Shown: positions 16,987 to 26,561, numbered from the stretch's first letter. The stretch is 64,000 nt of DNA from Noviherbaspirillum pedocola (GCF_016632335.1 NZ_JAEPBG010000011.1:1-64000), one strand, 5' to 3'. A program made the numbers and translations. The notes: generated from the letters alone by a model not told the origin.

Positions 16987-17778
16987 TCAGGCACCTTTCT
17001 TCAGGTAGCGCCGCGCATAGCGGCTTTCCAGGCGCGCGAGGGACAGAAGCAGGAGCAGGTCGGCGCAATGAAAGTTTGGGTCCCATGCCGGCTCGCCACA
17101 GATCCAAGCCCCGCCTCGAAGATAACCTTTCAACAGCGGCGGTACGACGGTCTGCGCGTTGCAGTCGCCCTCATGGAGTGGAAACGGCAGGTGCGGCGTA
17201 ACTCGGTATTCTGCCGGGGACAGGTGCGATTGCGCCAATTCGCGATATACAGCAGTCGCATTGTGCCCGCCGTCGGCCAAGCTGATGCTGGCGCAGCCGA
17301 CAAGGTAGTCGCAGCGCTCGCGACGCATGAAGGCGGCCAACGCGCCCCACAGCAGGGTCAACACGCTGCCGCCGCGGTAATCCGGATGGATGCAGGCGCG
17401 CCCAGCTTCCAACATGCGGTCGCGCAGGTGTTCCAGGCGGCTCAGATCGAATTCCTGCTCGGAATAGAGGCTGCCATGCCGTCTCGCATTGCGCGGGGTG
17501 AGCAGTCGATAAGTTCCTACCACCTTCAGCGTGCGGGTGTCCCGCACGATGAGATGGTCACAGTAATCGTCAAATTCATCCCTATCCAGTCCTTCCGCAT
17601 TGGCCATCCCGGAAAGTCCCATCGCATCAATAAAGGCTTTGTAGCGCAGGCGCTGAACCTCCCGTATTTCTTCCGCGTTGGAAGCGAGACTGACGGCAAG
17701 GCGCGAGACACGGACATCGGCATCGGAGGTGCTGGTGAGTTGACGCATGAGATCGATTTGTTGTTGGAATCCCATCAT
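16987..17778 (-). CDS. olsB: GNAT-type N-acyltransferase, OlsB-like (ornithine lipid synthesis)
   Basis: 263 residues of the Acetyltransf_5/OlsB type. EVQRLRYKAFIDAMG near residue 40 is the family N-terminal signature; RACIHPDYRGGSVLTLLW is the acyl-donor binding region; the C-terminus PPLLKGYLRGGAWICGEPAWDP is strongly conserved in this family. OlsB transfers a 3-hydroxyacyl chain from acyl carrier protein to ornithine, the first step of ornithine lipids, which replace phospholipids during phosphate starvation. A three-unit Pho box 26 bases upstream and the pstS neighbourhood agree with that role. No olsA partner is in the window. A second, truncated copy lies at 11123. Start codon uncertain: two adjacent ATGs, no clear ribosome binding site. 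Confidence 0.7.
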   Translation of the reverse strand: MMGFQQQIDLMRQLTSTSDADVRVSRLAVSLASNAEEIREVQRLRYKAFIDAMGLSGMANAEGLDRDEFDDYCDHLIVRDTRTLKVVGTYRLLTPRNARRHGSLYSEQEFDLSRLEHLRDRMLEAGRACIHPDYRGGSVLTLLWGALAAFMRRERCDYLVGCASISLADGGHNATAVYRELAQSHLSPAEYRVTPHLPFPLHEGDCNAQTVVPPLLKGYLRGGAWICGEPAWDPNFHCADLLLLLSLARLESRYARRYLKKGA

Positions 17779-17803
17779 GGTAGATAGCGAGTGCTTAATC
17801 CAT

Positions 17804-17832
17804 GTGACGGCGGCATGACGGCTTCATGACAC
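17804..17832 (-). promoter_or_regulatory. three-unit Pho box upstream of the olsB-like gene
   Basis: On the minus strand three 7-mers, GTGTCAT, CCGTCAT and CCGTCAC, are spaced by 4 bases each (GAAG, GCCG), keeping an 11-base period over 29 bases. This is the strongest such array in the window. It ends only 25 bases before the annotated start, so the start codon or leader may differ from what is given. Confidence 0.75.
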
Positions 17833-17983
17833 GGCGTCGCATTGCCGGAATCGAAGAGTCGCTTGATACAGCGATTTCGACAAAGAGGCGAAAAGCGACG
17901 CCCTCAGGACGATCGCGCCGCTGCGCCGATGATGGTGCGGCTACAGGAAGGGGATACGGGACTGGCCGGTCCAGGCGCTCGGG

Positions 17984-18724
17984 TTACGGCTCTGGCGGCC
18001 GGTGACGCAGCGCATGCGCGGCCTCCGCCATCTGCAAGTCAGCCTTTTTCCCGTTTTTTTCGTAACCCATGGTGCCATCGCGCAGGCCCATGGCGATCAT
18101 CTGGCTGGCTTCCGGATAGTCCAATTCCGCAGCACGCTCCAGCAAGGCGCGGGCACGGGCCTGGTCCACGGCGATGCCATCGCCTTCCATCAGCATGTTC
18201 GCCAGCATGAACATGGCCGCCGGAATGCCAGCGTCGGCCGCGACGCCCAGCCAGCGCGCCGCCGCGGCGGGATCGGCGCGCATGCCCACCCCGCGGCGTT
18301 GCATCACACCGAGGTAATAGGCGCCACCCGCTTCGCCCGTCGACGCGGCAGCCTCGAAATGGCGCCTGGCGCGCGCGTAATCGGCGGGCATGCCGGGTCC
18401 GCCGCGCAGGCTGGCCTTGCCCGCAGCCAGCTGCGCTCTCGCGTTGCCGCTGGCTGCCGCCTTCTCGAGCCAGGCCGAGGCGGCGACGCCATCGCTCGGA
18501 GCGCCGCGTGCCATCAACGCTTCTCCCAGCGCGAGGCTCGCCACAGCCGAGCCCGACCAGGCTGCGCGCTCCAGCGCGGAAAGCGCATGCTGGTCTTGTG
18601 CGGTCCGCGCCAGCACGGCGAGCCTGCCGATATCGGCATCGGCTGGCAGGCTGGCGCGCCAAGCCACGGCGCTTGCCATAGCGATGGCGAACGCCGCCAG
18701 TGCGATTCGTGAGGCCGTCCTCAT
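17984..18724 (-). CDS. Sel1-like repeat protein
   Basis: 246 residues with an N-terminal hydrophobic export or anchor segment (IALAAFAIAMASAVAW) and a series of Sel1/TPR-like helical repeats (AWLEKAAASGNARAQLAAGKA, HFEAAASTGEAGGAYYLGVM, RWLGVAADAGIPAAMFMLANM, ALLERAAELDYPEASQMIAMG). Such repeats mediate protein contacts in the periplasm. Its ATG overlaps the stop of the upstream nucleotidase gene by four bases (18721-18724), so the two are co-translated and both probably depend on the Pho box at 20807. Confidence 0.75.
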   Translation of the reverse strand: MRTASRIALAAFAIAMASAVAWRASLPADADIGRLAVLARTAQDQHALSALERAAWSGSAVASLALGEALMARGAPSDGVAASAWLEKAAASGNARAQLAAGKASLRGGPGMPADYARARRHFEAAASTGEAGGAYYLGVMQRRGVGMRADPAAAARWLGVAADAGIPAAMFMLANMLMEGDGIAVDQARARALLERAAELDYPEASQMIAMGLRDGTMGYEKNGKKADLQMAEAAHALRHRPPEP

Positions 18725-20763
18725 TGCGACAGGTCGACCTGATACAGCGCTAAGCCCTTGCCGCCGCCGTCATCTGCCTGCAGCTGCGTAACGTTGGTTA
18801 GCCCCGCTTTTTGCGCCAACGGCAGCGCATTCTGTGCCGAGTGGAATACCACCGGTCCGGAAGTGACGACCCGGGCGAAGCGCCAGCTCCGGTCCGAGCC
18901 ATTGGCAGCCTGGGTCAGTGCCTTGGCGGTCTTGATGTAATTGATCAGCACATCCCGGTTCGCGTCCGGTGAGGCGTAGATCGTCTTGCTGCCGTCCAGG
19001 CCCGGAAAATTGCCGCCGCCGCTGGCGCGGTAGTTGTTCGTGGCAACGATGAATTCCTGGGTCGACGGGATCGGGGCTCCCTGATACAGCAAATTCTTGA
19101 TTCGGCTGCCGACCGGCTGGGTGACATCGATCTCGTAGCTGATGTCCTTTGATGTGAACATGTCGAAGTTGTAGCCGGGGAAGCTGCCGACCAATTCCTG
19201 CGCAGTAGTCTTGGTCGGGTCGATCTGGTTGAAGCGCTTGGCTGCCGTTTCCAGCCACGCCTTGATGTCGGCGCCGGTGACTTTTACCGCGTAGACCGTG
19301 TTCGGGTACAGATAAAGGTCTGCGGCATTGTTGATCGCGACGTTGCCTGCGGCGACATCAGTGTAGTCGCTGCCGCCGCCGAAGCCGCTCTTGAACGGTG
19401 CCGACACCGACAGCACCGGCAGACTCGCATATTGCGGCAGATTGGTCTGGACATATTTGGCCACATAATCAGCCTGGGCCTGGTTGACGATTTCGATCGC
19501 CGCAACGTCGCCGACGTCGGCGAAATAGCTGCTCATACGGAAATCAGTCGTGCCGATCGGCGTTTTCACATACTGGATGGTGGCGTCGTGCTCTGCCTGG
19601 ACCGCCGGGGCGATGCTGGCATCCGCAGCGACATAAGTCTTGTCCGCGTTCTGGATGGAGCGCACCTGCACCAAGGTCTTGTTCTTGTCGATGCTCCACG
19701 ACTTGCCATCCCAAGCGAGGTTCAACGCAATCACGCCCAGATGCTTGCCCCAGTAATTCGCCATCACCGTCGGCACGCCGTTGACCGTTCCCTTGGCCTT
19801 GTCCACGCCAGGCAGATTGAACTGGCCGACCGTGCTGGCGGCATCGGGGAACACCTGATGCGAGTGCCCGATCAACATCGCATCGATGCCCGGCACCTGA
19901 GACAGGTAGTAGTTGCCATTTTCCATGGTGGGGCTGTAAGGACTGTTGTCGAGGCCCCCATGTGAAATGGCGACGACCAGATCGGCACCTTTGGCTCGCA
20001 TTTCCGGCACATATTTTTGCGCGGTTTCGCGCAGGCCGTCGGTATAGACCTTGCCCTCCAGCCAGCGCTTGTCCCAGGACATGATGGTGGGTGGAGTGAA
20101 GCCGATGATGCCAACCTTTACGATCGCGCTGACCCGCTTGCCATCCGGACCGGTGGCGCTCAGCTGCTTGGAGATGATGGTGTAGGGAGTGAACAGCGGC
20201 GCTTTGCTGCGAACGCTGTAGACATTGGCCAGCACTTGGGGGAACGCGGGTCCGGCGCAGGCGGCCTGTTGTGCAGGCGCGGGCAAACCTTCCACATCGA
20301 ACTTGCTGCCAGTCACCTGGTTCAAAAAGGGTAAGCCGTAGTTGAATTCGTGGTTGCCTATGCCGCCGCCATCGAAGCCGACCAGATCCATCGCCTTGTA
20401 GATCGCCAGTTTTTGAGAACAGGCGGCCGGATTGACCAGCGCCTGGTAATCAGCCAGCGCAGTGCCCTGGATGGTGTCGCCATTATCGACGAGCATGGTG
20501 TTCGGAAATTCCGAACGTGCCGCTTTGATCAAGGTCGCGGTCCTCTCAAAACCCAGAGAGTTGTCAGCGGCAAGCTTAAAATAGTCGTAGCTCAGGACAT
20601 TGGTATGCAGGTCGGTGGTTTCCAGCAAAGCCAATGTGGTGCTCGTTCCGGCCGGCGCAACGCTCGCGTTGGCGGCAGCTCCGGCCGTATTGCTATCGTT
20701 ATCCGAGCTGCCGCAGCCATATAGCAGGCTTAGCAGCGCAGAGATCAGTAGGGTGGTTCGCAT
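18721..20763 (-). CDS. cpdB: CpdB-like 2',3'-cyclic-nucleotide phosphodiesterase/3'-nucleotidase lipoprotein
   Basis: 680 residues. A lipoprotein signal with lipobox LLYGC is followed by a calcineurin-type metallophosphatase domain: LLETTDLHTNVLSYDY (metal ligands Asp and His), VDNGDTIQGT, GIGNHEFNYG, ISHGGLDNS and IGHSHQVFP. The 5'-nucleotidase C-terminal domain carries RASGGGNFPGLDG and the CpdB-type DANRDVLINYI. The enzyme releases phosphate from 2',3'-cyclic nucleotides and 3'-nucleotides in the periplasm or at the cell surface. E. coli CpdB is soluble, so lipid anchoring is a variation. A Pho box lies 44 bases upstream, and the Sel1-repeat gene follows in the same transcript. Confidence 0.85.
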   Translation of the reverse strand: MRTTLLISALLSLLYGCGSSDNDSNTAGAAANASVAPAGTSTTLALLETTDLHTNVLSYDYFKLAADNSLGFERTATLIKAARSEFPNTMLVDNGDTIQGTALADYQALVNPAACSQKLAIYKAMDLVGFDGGGIGNHEFNYGLPFLNQVTGSKFDVEGLPAPAQQAACAGPAFPQVLANVYSVRSKAPLFTPYTIISKQLSATGPDGKRVSAIVKVGIIGFTPPTIMSWDKRWLEGKVYTDGLRETAQKYVPEMRAKGADLVVAISHGGLDNSPYSPTMENGNYYLSQVPGIDAMLIGHSHQVFPDAASTVGQFNLPGVDKAKGTVNGVPTVMANYWGKHLGVIALNLAWDGKSWSIDKNKTLVQVRSIQNADKTYVAADASIAPAVQAEHDATIQYVKTPIGTTDFRMSSYFADVGDVAAIEIVNQAQADYVAKYVQTNLPQYASLPVLSVSAPFKSGFGGGSDYTDVAAGNVAINNAADLYLYPNTVYAVKVTGADIKAWLETAAKRFNQIDPTKTTAQELVGSFPGYNFDMFTSKDISYEIDVTQPVGSRIKNLLYQGAPIPSTQEFIVATNNYRASGGGNFPGLDGSKTIYASPDANRDVLINYIKTAKALTQAANGSDRSWRFARVVTSGPVVFHSAQNALPLAQKAGLTNVTQLQADDGGGKGLALYQVDLSQ

Positions 20764-20806
20764 GCTCTCTCCTTATTAAAAGCGGGCCGCAGTATGGCTG
20801 CGCAAC

Positions 20807-20824
20807 ATGACTTGGCTGTGACAG
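20807..20824 (-). promoter_or_regulatory. Pho box upstream of the cpdB-like gene
   Basis: On the minus strand CTGTCAC-AGCC-AAGTCAT keeps the 11-base period of PhoB half-sites. CATACT begins 10 nt downstream (20791-20796) and fits a -10. The start codon is 43 bases beyond the box. Confidence 0.75.
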
Positions 20825-20949
20825 GAGGAGAGCTTCTTTCCGGATGGGACGGGCCGCGCCGCGTTTCCTTATCTGCACGCAAGTGGCGCGCACCTTGCCG
20901 CAATTAGCATGGAAACGTGAGACAGGACAAGCCATGCCAAGATGCCGAC

Positions 20950-22014
20950 ATGCCGGGCTCCCCGTGGCCTGCCATGGCACGTCCTCGCGCGCAATCCGAC
21001 GCATCGGACTTCCCCGAGTCGGGCACGCTGGCGCGTCTGATCGATCGGTATCATGCCCGGCTTGCCGTGCGCACGGCATGCGAAGTCAATGCGCACGGCA
21101 GGCGTTTCGTGGTGCATGTGCTTGCGCTTGGCAATGCCAGCCCAGATGTGCCCGCGGTAGGTTTCTTCGGCGGCGTGCATGGTGTGGAGCGCATCGGGTC
21201 GCAAGTGCTGCTGGCCTTCCTCGAAAGCTTGCTCGCCCGTCTCACTTGGGATCAGGTTCTCAACCGACAGCTCGAGTCGCTGCGGCTGGTGTTCATGCCC
21301 ATCGTGAACCCGGTCGGGATGGCGCAAGGCAGCCGCTGCAATGGCAATGGCGTGGACTTGATGCGAAACGGGCCGGTGGAATCTCCTGAGCAGGTTCCTT
21401 TTCTCGTCGGCGGACAGCGCTACAGTGCCCGGCTGCCATGGTTTCGTGGCTCCGGGGCTGCCATGGAAGTCGAAAGCGCAGCACTATGTCGGGTGGTACG
21501 CGAGGAGCTGCAGGGACACAGATTCAGCATGGCGCTTGGTTGCCATTCCGGCTTCGGCTTGCGCGACCGCATCTGGTTTCCGCATGCGCATACGCGCGAA
21601 CCAATTCCGCATTTGCCGGAACTGTTCGCACTGCAGGAGTTGTTTTGCGCTGCCTATCCCCATCACGACTACATCTTTGAACCGCAGAGCCGGCAATATC
21701 TGACCCATGGCGATTTGTGGGATTACTTGTATCTGCAGGCCGCATCCGAGGGCAAGGCATTTTTGCCACTGACGCTCGAGATGGGTTCATGGCGCTGGGT
21801 GAAAAAGAGTCCGCTCCAGCTGTTCGCGGCTGGCGGGCTATTCAATCCACTTGCGCCGCACCGGCTGCAGCGAGTACTGCGGCGTCACCTGGTTTGGCTA
21901 GAATTCCTGATGCTGGCGGCCTGTGGCCATCGCGATTGGCTGCCGCAGGACAGCCGGCGCATGCATTGCCTGGCGCAAGCGCTGGCGCGCTGGTATCCGG
22001 AGCGCTCGCGATGA
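20950..22014 (+). CDS. zinc carboxypeptidase (M14-like) family protein
   Basis: About 354 residues of the M14/DUF2817-like metallopeptidase group. The first zinc motif H-x-x-E is in GFFGGVHGVERIG, a later His ligand in LGCHSGFGLRDRIWFP, and the general-base Glu in LTLEMGSWRW. Substrate unknown; relatives act on small peptides or amides. No signal peptide is seen, so it is probably cytoplasmic. Start uncertain: GTG 20917 and ATG 20974 are in frame and none has a good ribosome binding site. The stop overlaps the next start (ATGA at 22011-22014). Confidence 0.65.
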   Translation: MPGSPWPAMARPRAQSDASDFPESGTLARLIDRYHARLAVRTACEVNAHGRRFVVHVLALGNASPDVPAVGFFGGVHGVERIGSQVLLAFLESLLARLTWDQVLNRQLESLRLVFMPIVNPVGMAQGSRCNGNGVDLMRNGPVESPEQVPFLVGGQRYSARLPWFRGSGAAMEVESAALCRVVREELQGHRFSMALGCHSGFGLRDRIWFPHAHTREPIPHLPELFALQELFCAAYPHHDYIFEPQSRQYLTHGDLWDYLYLQAASEGKAFLPLTLEMGSWRWVKKSPLQLFAAGGLFNPLAPHRLQRVLRRHLVWLEFLMLAACGHRDWLPQDSRRMHCLAQALARWYPERSR

Positions 22015-22799
22015 GCGCATGGGTCCTGCTGCGCGGCCTGATGCGTGAATCCCGGCATTGGGGCGCGTTTCCGCTGGTGTTTCGTGGGACGGTCGGCGCG
22101 TCCGACATCCGGCGGCCGGACCTGCCCGGAAATGGCCGCCTGCACGAGGCCGTCAGCCCTTCGTCGGTGGCGGCGATGGTCGAGCATTATCGAGCCACGC
22201 TGCGCGCGGAAGGCTGCCGCCCGCCGTATCGCTTACTGGCGCTATCCCTAGGTGGTATGGTGGCGGCGGAATGGGCGAGTCGCAATCCGGGGGAAGTCGA
22301 AGCGTGCGTACTGATTAATACCAGCATGCGCCCGTTCAGCCGATATTACCGCCGGCTGCGCTGGCAAAACTATCCGGCGCTGCTGCGCATCGCGCTGGCT
22401 GGCGCTGACGTGGAGCGGCGCGAGGCGGCGATCCTGGGTCTCACAAGCATCCGGCCGTGTTTGCATGCGCACCTGCTGCCGACTTGGGCGACCTACCAGC
22501 GGGAATGCCGGGTCACTGCAGTCAATGCATTCCGTCAGTTGCTTGCCGCAGCGCGCTATCGGGCGCCCCGAATCAGGCCATCGCCGCCTGTGCTGGTGTT
22601 AGCCAGTGCGGGCGACCGCTTGGTGGATTGCGACTGCTCACGCCGGCTCGCAGCGGCATGGCACGTCGATTTCGCGCTGCATCCTGATGGTGGCCACGAC
22701 TTGCCGCTTGATGACGGCGCCTGGATTGCACAGCAGGTGCGTGCCTGGCTCGCCAGCACGGTAAGCAAGGGGTCGGTTTGCGAGAACGGGGCGCGATAA
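22011..22799 (+). CDS. alpha/beta hydrolase
   Basis: 262 residues with the alpha/beta hydrolase nucleophile elbow ALSLGGMVAAEWA (G/L-S-L-G-G), a candidate acidic residue in VLVLASAGDRLVD and a C-terminal His in DGGHDLPLDD. The N-terminus LLRGLMRESRHWG takes the place of the HG oxyanion motif. The start overlaps the stop of the M14-like gene by four bases, so the two are coupled and may act on the same unknown substrate. Relatives include esterases and lipases. The following gene is convergent. Confidence 0.7.
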   Translation: MSAWVLLRGLMRESRHWGAFPLVFRGTVGASDIRRPDLPGNGRLHEAVSPSSVAAMVEHYRATLRAEGCRPPYRLLALSLGGMVAAEWASRNPGEVEACVLINTSMRPFSRYYRRLRWQNYPALLRIALAGADVERREAAILGLTSIRPCLHAHLLPTWATYQRECRVTAVNAFRQLLAAARYRAPRIRPSPPVLVLASAGDRLVDCDCSRRLAAAWHVDFALHPDGGHDLPLDDGAWIAQQVRAWLASTVSKGSVCENGAR

Positions 22800-22831
22800 G
22801 CCCCTGGCGATCAACACCGGTCGCCTCCGCT

Positions 22832-24136
22832 TTATCGTTTTTCATTCGTCGGCGCAGCCGATGCCACATCGGCGTCAGTAAGCGTCTTGAGGAAGGCGAT
22901 GATGTCCCTCCTTTCGGCGCTCGATAAGGCGTCCTTGCCCTTGCGTTGCCGGTCGAAAGGGGCATCCCGATAGACATTTTCCCGATATGCATCCGGAAGG
23001 TCATCGAACGGATGGATGTCGCTGTTCGCCATGCGGTCGGCTATGGCATACCATTTGCGCGGATGACTATCGCGCTGGGCGTAAAAGGCCAGCACCTCTT
23101 CCAGCGAATGGAATACGCCGCTATGGAAAAACGCACCCTTAACCGCGACGTTCCTGAGAGTGGGGGTGCGGAACAGGCCGCAATATTCCTTGCGGGCCGA
23201 CAGATCGCTACGCTGCGGCCCGCACAAACCCATGTCGAAGTATGCCGGGTCGGCATTGGCTGGGAGCTTCCGGTTGCGCGGGGCGCCCAGCGCAACATGG
23301 CCGAAATCAGTGAAGCTCGGAAAGCCGGAAGAAGTGATTGCACTCTGATGGCATGAAGCGCAGTTTCCCTTGGCAGGATCATTGAAAAGATCAAGGCCGT
23401 GCAGCTCCTGACGCGTCAACTTTGCTTCTCCACGCAAGTAAGCATCGTACTTGCTGGTGTACGGATAGAACTCCACGGGGCTTTGCTGAAACACCTCGAG
23501 GGCCATCGTGGCGGCCGCGTACGCCTCTTCGGGATGGTCGAAAATGTCGGCGCCGAAGGTCTGGCGGAATGTCGATGCGTAGCTTGTCGTGCGCAGCTTC
23601 GCGACAAGCGCGTCCCGGGTGACATTACCCATCTCATTTTCCGACAACAGCGGGCCGGCAGCCTGGGCGTGCGCTGAATCGGCGCGCCCGTCCCAATCAT
23701 GACCGCCGGTCGGCCCCTGGTCTTTGCTGTCATCGCCATCGTTCTCATGAAAGTGCTCTGTGAACGGTGGCAGTTGCTGCAGATAGCGCAGCGATGGCGC
23801 GGCACGCTGGCCGGCGCCGCGCAAATCTTTTCCGCCGAGCTGCACCGAAAGCTGGTTCGGCGGGCCATACGCATGCCGTGGGTCGTGGCAACTGGAGCAG
23901 GCAAGCTTACCGGACGCGGATAACGAGGCATCGAAGAACATCAATTTGCCAATCGCCGCAAGCTGCGCAGGCGGTGGCCTCACCGCCGCCGATCCATAGA
24001 CGCCCGCGGTCGTGGGGGCCGGCTGCATCGCGGGAGAGGCGGATGTTGAGGAAAGGTTGTCGGGATTTTGAACATCGTCGCAGCCAGCGAGCGTCGCGAC
24101 GGCGAGAAGAGCGGAAAGGAGCGATCGCACAGACAT
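22832..24136 (-). CDS. di-haem cytochrome c peroxidase/MauG-family lipoprotein
   Basis: About 434 residues with lipobox TLAGC and two c-type haem motifs, CSSCH (about residue 85) and CASCH (about residue 265), as in bacterial cytochrome c peroxidases and MauG-like proteins. FRTPTLRNVAVKGAFFHSG is the family signature of the second haem domain. The protein probably resides on the periplasmic side of a membrane and reduces peroxide or oxidises a partner. ATG 24136 is preferred because it places a normal lipoprotein signal; ATG 24154 adds six residues. It is divergent from the acid phosphatase gene, whose Pho box lies between them, but no box is oriented toward this gene. Confidence 0.85.
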   Translation of the reverse strand: MSVRSLLSALLAVATLAGCDDVQNPDNLSSTSASPAMQPAPTTAGVYGSAAVRPPPAQLAAIGKLMFFDASLSASGKLACSSCHDPRHAYGPPNQLSVQLGGKDLRGAGQRAAPSLRYLQQLPPFTEHFHENDGDDSKDQGPTGGHDWDGRADSAHAQAAGPLLSENEMGNVTRDALVAKLRTTSYASTFRQTFGADIFDHPEEAYAAATMALEVFQQSPVEFYPYTSKYDAYLRGEAKLTRQELHGLDLFNDPAKGNCASCHQSAITSSGFPSFTDFGHVALGAPRNRKLPANADPAYFDMGLCGPQRSDLSARKEYCGLFRTPTLRNVAVKGAFFHSGVFHSLEEVLAFYAQRDSHPRKWYAIADRMANSDIHPFDDLPDAYRENVYRDAPFDRQRKGKDALSSAERRDIIAFLKTLTDADVASAAPTNEKR

Positions 24137-24251
24137 GGCGGCGAGGGGAGACAAAACGCTGGGGCTTTGGAGAGGGGCGCAGCATACCCGGCAATTGTGA
24201 CCGGGCCGCTACATCCCTCACCTCCGATTATTTCTTTTTCGACATTGCCTG

Positions 24252-24269
24252 CGGTCATCCCGTTGTCAC
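24252..24269 (+). promoter_or_regulatory. Pho box upstream of the acid phosphatase gene
   Basis: CGGTCAT (24252-24258), CCCG and TTGTCAC (24263-24269) form the 11-base direct repeat. TACCAT at 24280-24285 begins 10 nt downstream and fits a -10. The start codon is 46 bases beyond the box. Confidence 0.75.
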
Positions 24270-24315
24270 AAACGCGCCCTACCATGCGCGGGCTTTTAAA
24301 CCAATGGGATAGGGA

Positions 24316-26439
24316 ATGAAACTCCATTTCAAATTGTTGCCCCTTGTGGCTCTCGTTTCAGCTGGTCTGACCGCCTGTGGCGGCAGCGACTCCAACGACA
24401 CGACCGCAGCGAGCAGTCCTCAGACCGCCGGTGTCGTCACCGGAAGCTATTTCCGCCATGCGAAGGTTTGCATCGACGCGAATACCAACGGCCGCTGCGA
24501 CGCCAATGAAACCAGCGTGTACACCGACAATAACGGCGCGTTCACCCTGGCCGGCAAGGGGGCTGTCGTCGCCGAGATCGGCACCGACGCCACGCGCTAC
24601 GATCCGGACACCAAATCGGAAACCGCGGTGAGCCAGCCGCTGGTGTTCCGCGCGCCGATGGATGCGCCGACGGTCGTTAGCGCGATCACGACCGAACTGC
24701 AGGCAATGATGGATGCGAATGGCGGCGACTTCAAAAGCGCCCGCACGGCGCTTGCCCAACGTCTGGGCGTGGCGGAGGACAAGCTGCTCGAAGACCATAA
24801 CAAGGAAGCGGACGCAGCGACCAAGGCTGCGCTCAAGAGCGAGAGCGACCAGGCGCTGGAGCGCATTGCCGAAGCATTCGCCGAAGCCGGCACGGGCGGC
24901 GACATCGGCAAGGCGCTGCGAAACCGTCTGGACCTCGGACAAATCAAGAATATTGTCGTGATCTACGCCGAGAATCGCGGCTTTGACAATCTGTTCGGCC
25001 TGTACCCCGGCGCGAACGGCATCCCTGGCGTGAACGCAAGTTCCGTTGGCGGCTATGTGGCACAGAAGGACATTGATGGTTCGACCTTGTCGGTGCTACC
25101 GCCGACTTGGAGCGGCATGACCGCCGCCGGGCAGACCAAAGTCGTCGCCCAAGCCGATACGGTCAATTTGCCAAACAAGCCTTTCCAGATCGATGACCCG
25201 GCCGGCTTCAACCTTCCGGTCAGCATCACCACGCGCGACCTTGTGCATCGCTTCTACAATAATCAGATGCAGATCAACGGTGGCAAGAATGACAAATTCG
25301 CCGCCTATTCGGACGCCGGTGGCCTGTCGATGGGCTACTACGACGGCAGCAAGATGGCGATGTGGAACGTCGCCAAGGATTACACCCTTGCCGACAACTT
25401 CTTCATGGGCGCCTTTGGCGGTTCATTCCTGAACCACCAATATTTGATCTGCGCCTGCGCGCCCGAATATCCGAATGCGGATGATGCCGCTTCGCCGGCG
25501 AAAGGCTCGATCAGCGCGATTGACGTGGACGCCAATGGAAACTTTGTGAAGCTGACTGCGGCGGCCACCTCGCCGACGTCGACGCTCAGTGGCCCGCCGA
25601 AGTACGTCAACGATAGCACCTTGACGCCGAAGGATGCGCGAGGCAAATTCTACGCGGTCAACACCATGCAACCGGCGTACCAGCCGAGCGGCAATGCACC
25701 GGCGACAAGCGACACGACCGGCCTTTACGCCGACACCACGAAGGCCACGACGCTGCCGCCCCAGACCGGCAAAACTATCGGTGACCTGCTGAGCGCCAAA
25801 GGCGTGCAGTGGGCCTGGTACGCGGGCGCATGGAATGACGTCAGTGCGAACCGCACCGGCATCTACAACAACACGACGCCGAACTTCCAGCCCCACCATC
25901 AGCCGTTCAACTACTATGCCGCGTTCGATCCGGTGAAGAATGCAAGTGCCCGCAGCGCGCACTTGAAGGATTACACCAATGACTTCCTGAAGGATGTCAC
26001 GGCCGGTACGCTGCCGCCGGTCACCTTCTACAAGCCCCAAGGCAATCTGAACCAGCATCCGGGCTATGCTTCCGTACTCGACGGCGACGCGCACATCGCT
26101 GATGTGATCAGCAAGCTCAAGCAAAGCCCGCAGTGGAAGAACATGGTCGTGGTCATCACCTATGACGAGAACGGCGGTTTCTGGGACCATGTAGCGCCGC
26201 CGAAAGCGGATCGTTGGGGGCCGGGCACCCGGATTCCAGCGATCATCGTCTCGCCATTCGCCAAGAAAGGCTATGTTGACCATACTCAGTACGACACGGC
26301 GTCCATCCTGCGTCTGATCACGCATCGGTACTCACTGGAGCCGCTGCCTGGCCTGGTGGATCGTGATGCAAAGCTCATGGCAAATGGTTTCAAGCCGATG
26401 GGCGACTTGACTGCCGCGCTCGACTTCACCCAAAAGTAA
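24316..26439 (+). CDS. AcpA-like acid phosphatase/phosphoesterase lipoprotein
   Basis: 707 residues of the phosphoesterase family that includes AcpA and phospholipase C (PF04185 type). Lipobox GLTACGG, then about 180 residues with a Ca-binding-like segment (DANTNGRCDANE). The catalytic domain starts with IVVIYAENRGFDNLFG (metal and nucleophile region) and ends with TYDENGGFWDHVAPPKADRWG, the conserved metal-binding block. GSFLNHQYLICACAP is also typical. The protein likely hydrolyses phosphomonoesters at the cell surface during phosphate limitation. It has its own Pho box and a strong terminator, so it forms a single-gene unit. Confidence 0.85.
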   Translation: MKLHFKLLPLVALVSAGLTACGGSDSNDTTAASSPQTAGVVTGSYFRHAKVCIDANTNGRCDANETSVYTDNNGAFTLAGKGAVVAEIGTDATRYDPDTKSETAVSQPLVFRAPMDAPTVVSAITTELQAMMDANGGDFKSARTALAQRLGVAEDKLLEDHNKEADAATKAALKSESDQALERIAEAFAEAGTGGDIGKALRNRLDLGQIKNIVVIYAENRGFDNLFGLYPGANGIPGVNASSVGGYVAQKDIDGSTLSVLPPTWSGMTAAGQTKVVAQADTVNLPNKPFQIDDPAGFNLPVSITTRDLVHRFYNNQMQINGGKNDKFAAYSDAGGLSMGYYDGSKMAMWNVAKDYTLADNFFMGAFGGSFLNHQYLICACAPEYPNADDAASPAKGSISAIDVDANGNFVKLTAAATSPTSTLSGPPKYVNDSTLTPKDARGKFYAVNTMQPAYQPSGNAPATSDTTGLYADTTKATTLPPQTGKTIGDLLSAKGVQWAWYAGAWNDVSANRTGIYNNTTPNFQPHHQPFNYYAAFDPVKNASARSAHLKDYTNDFLKDVTAGTLPPVTFYKPQGNLNQHPGYASVLDGDAHIADVISKLKQSPQWKNMVVVITYDENGGFWDHVAPPKADRWGPGTRIPAIIVSPFAKKGYVDHTQYDTASILRLITHRYSLEPLPGLVDRDAKLMANGFKPMGDLTAALDFTQK

Positions 26440-26561
26440 ATAAGGCCGAGGGCAAGCCATGCCATACGGACTGCAAAGTCCGATATGTCTGCAGGATGGA
26501 AATGCGCCGCGCCCTGCGGGCATGAGCCATGGCCTGCCTTACCAATGATGGCGCAATACCA

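Noticed and set aside
16738-17787. Plus-strand open frame of 349 codons
   Set aside because: Antisense to the olsB-like gene, which has family motifs and a Pho box; the opposite frame has no recognisable domain.
22799-22850. Possible bidirectional terminator between the convergent hydrolase and peroxidase genes
   Set aside because: CGATAAG and CTTTATCG can pair, but the loop is long and the stem short; not convincing as a terminator.
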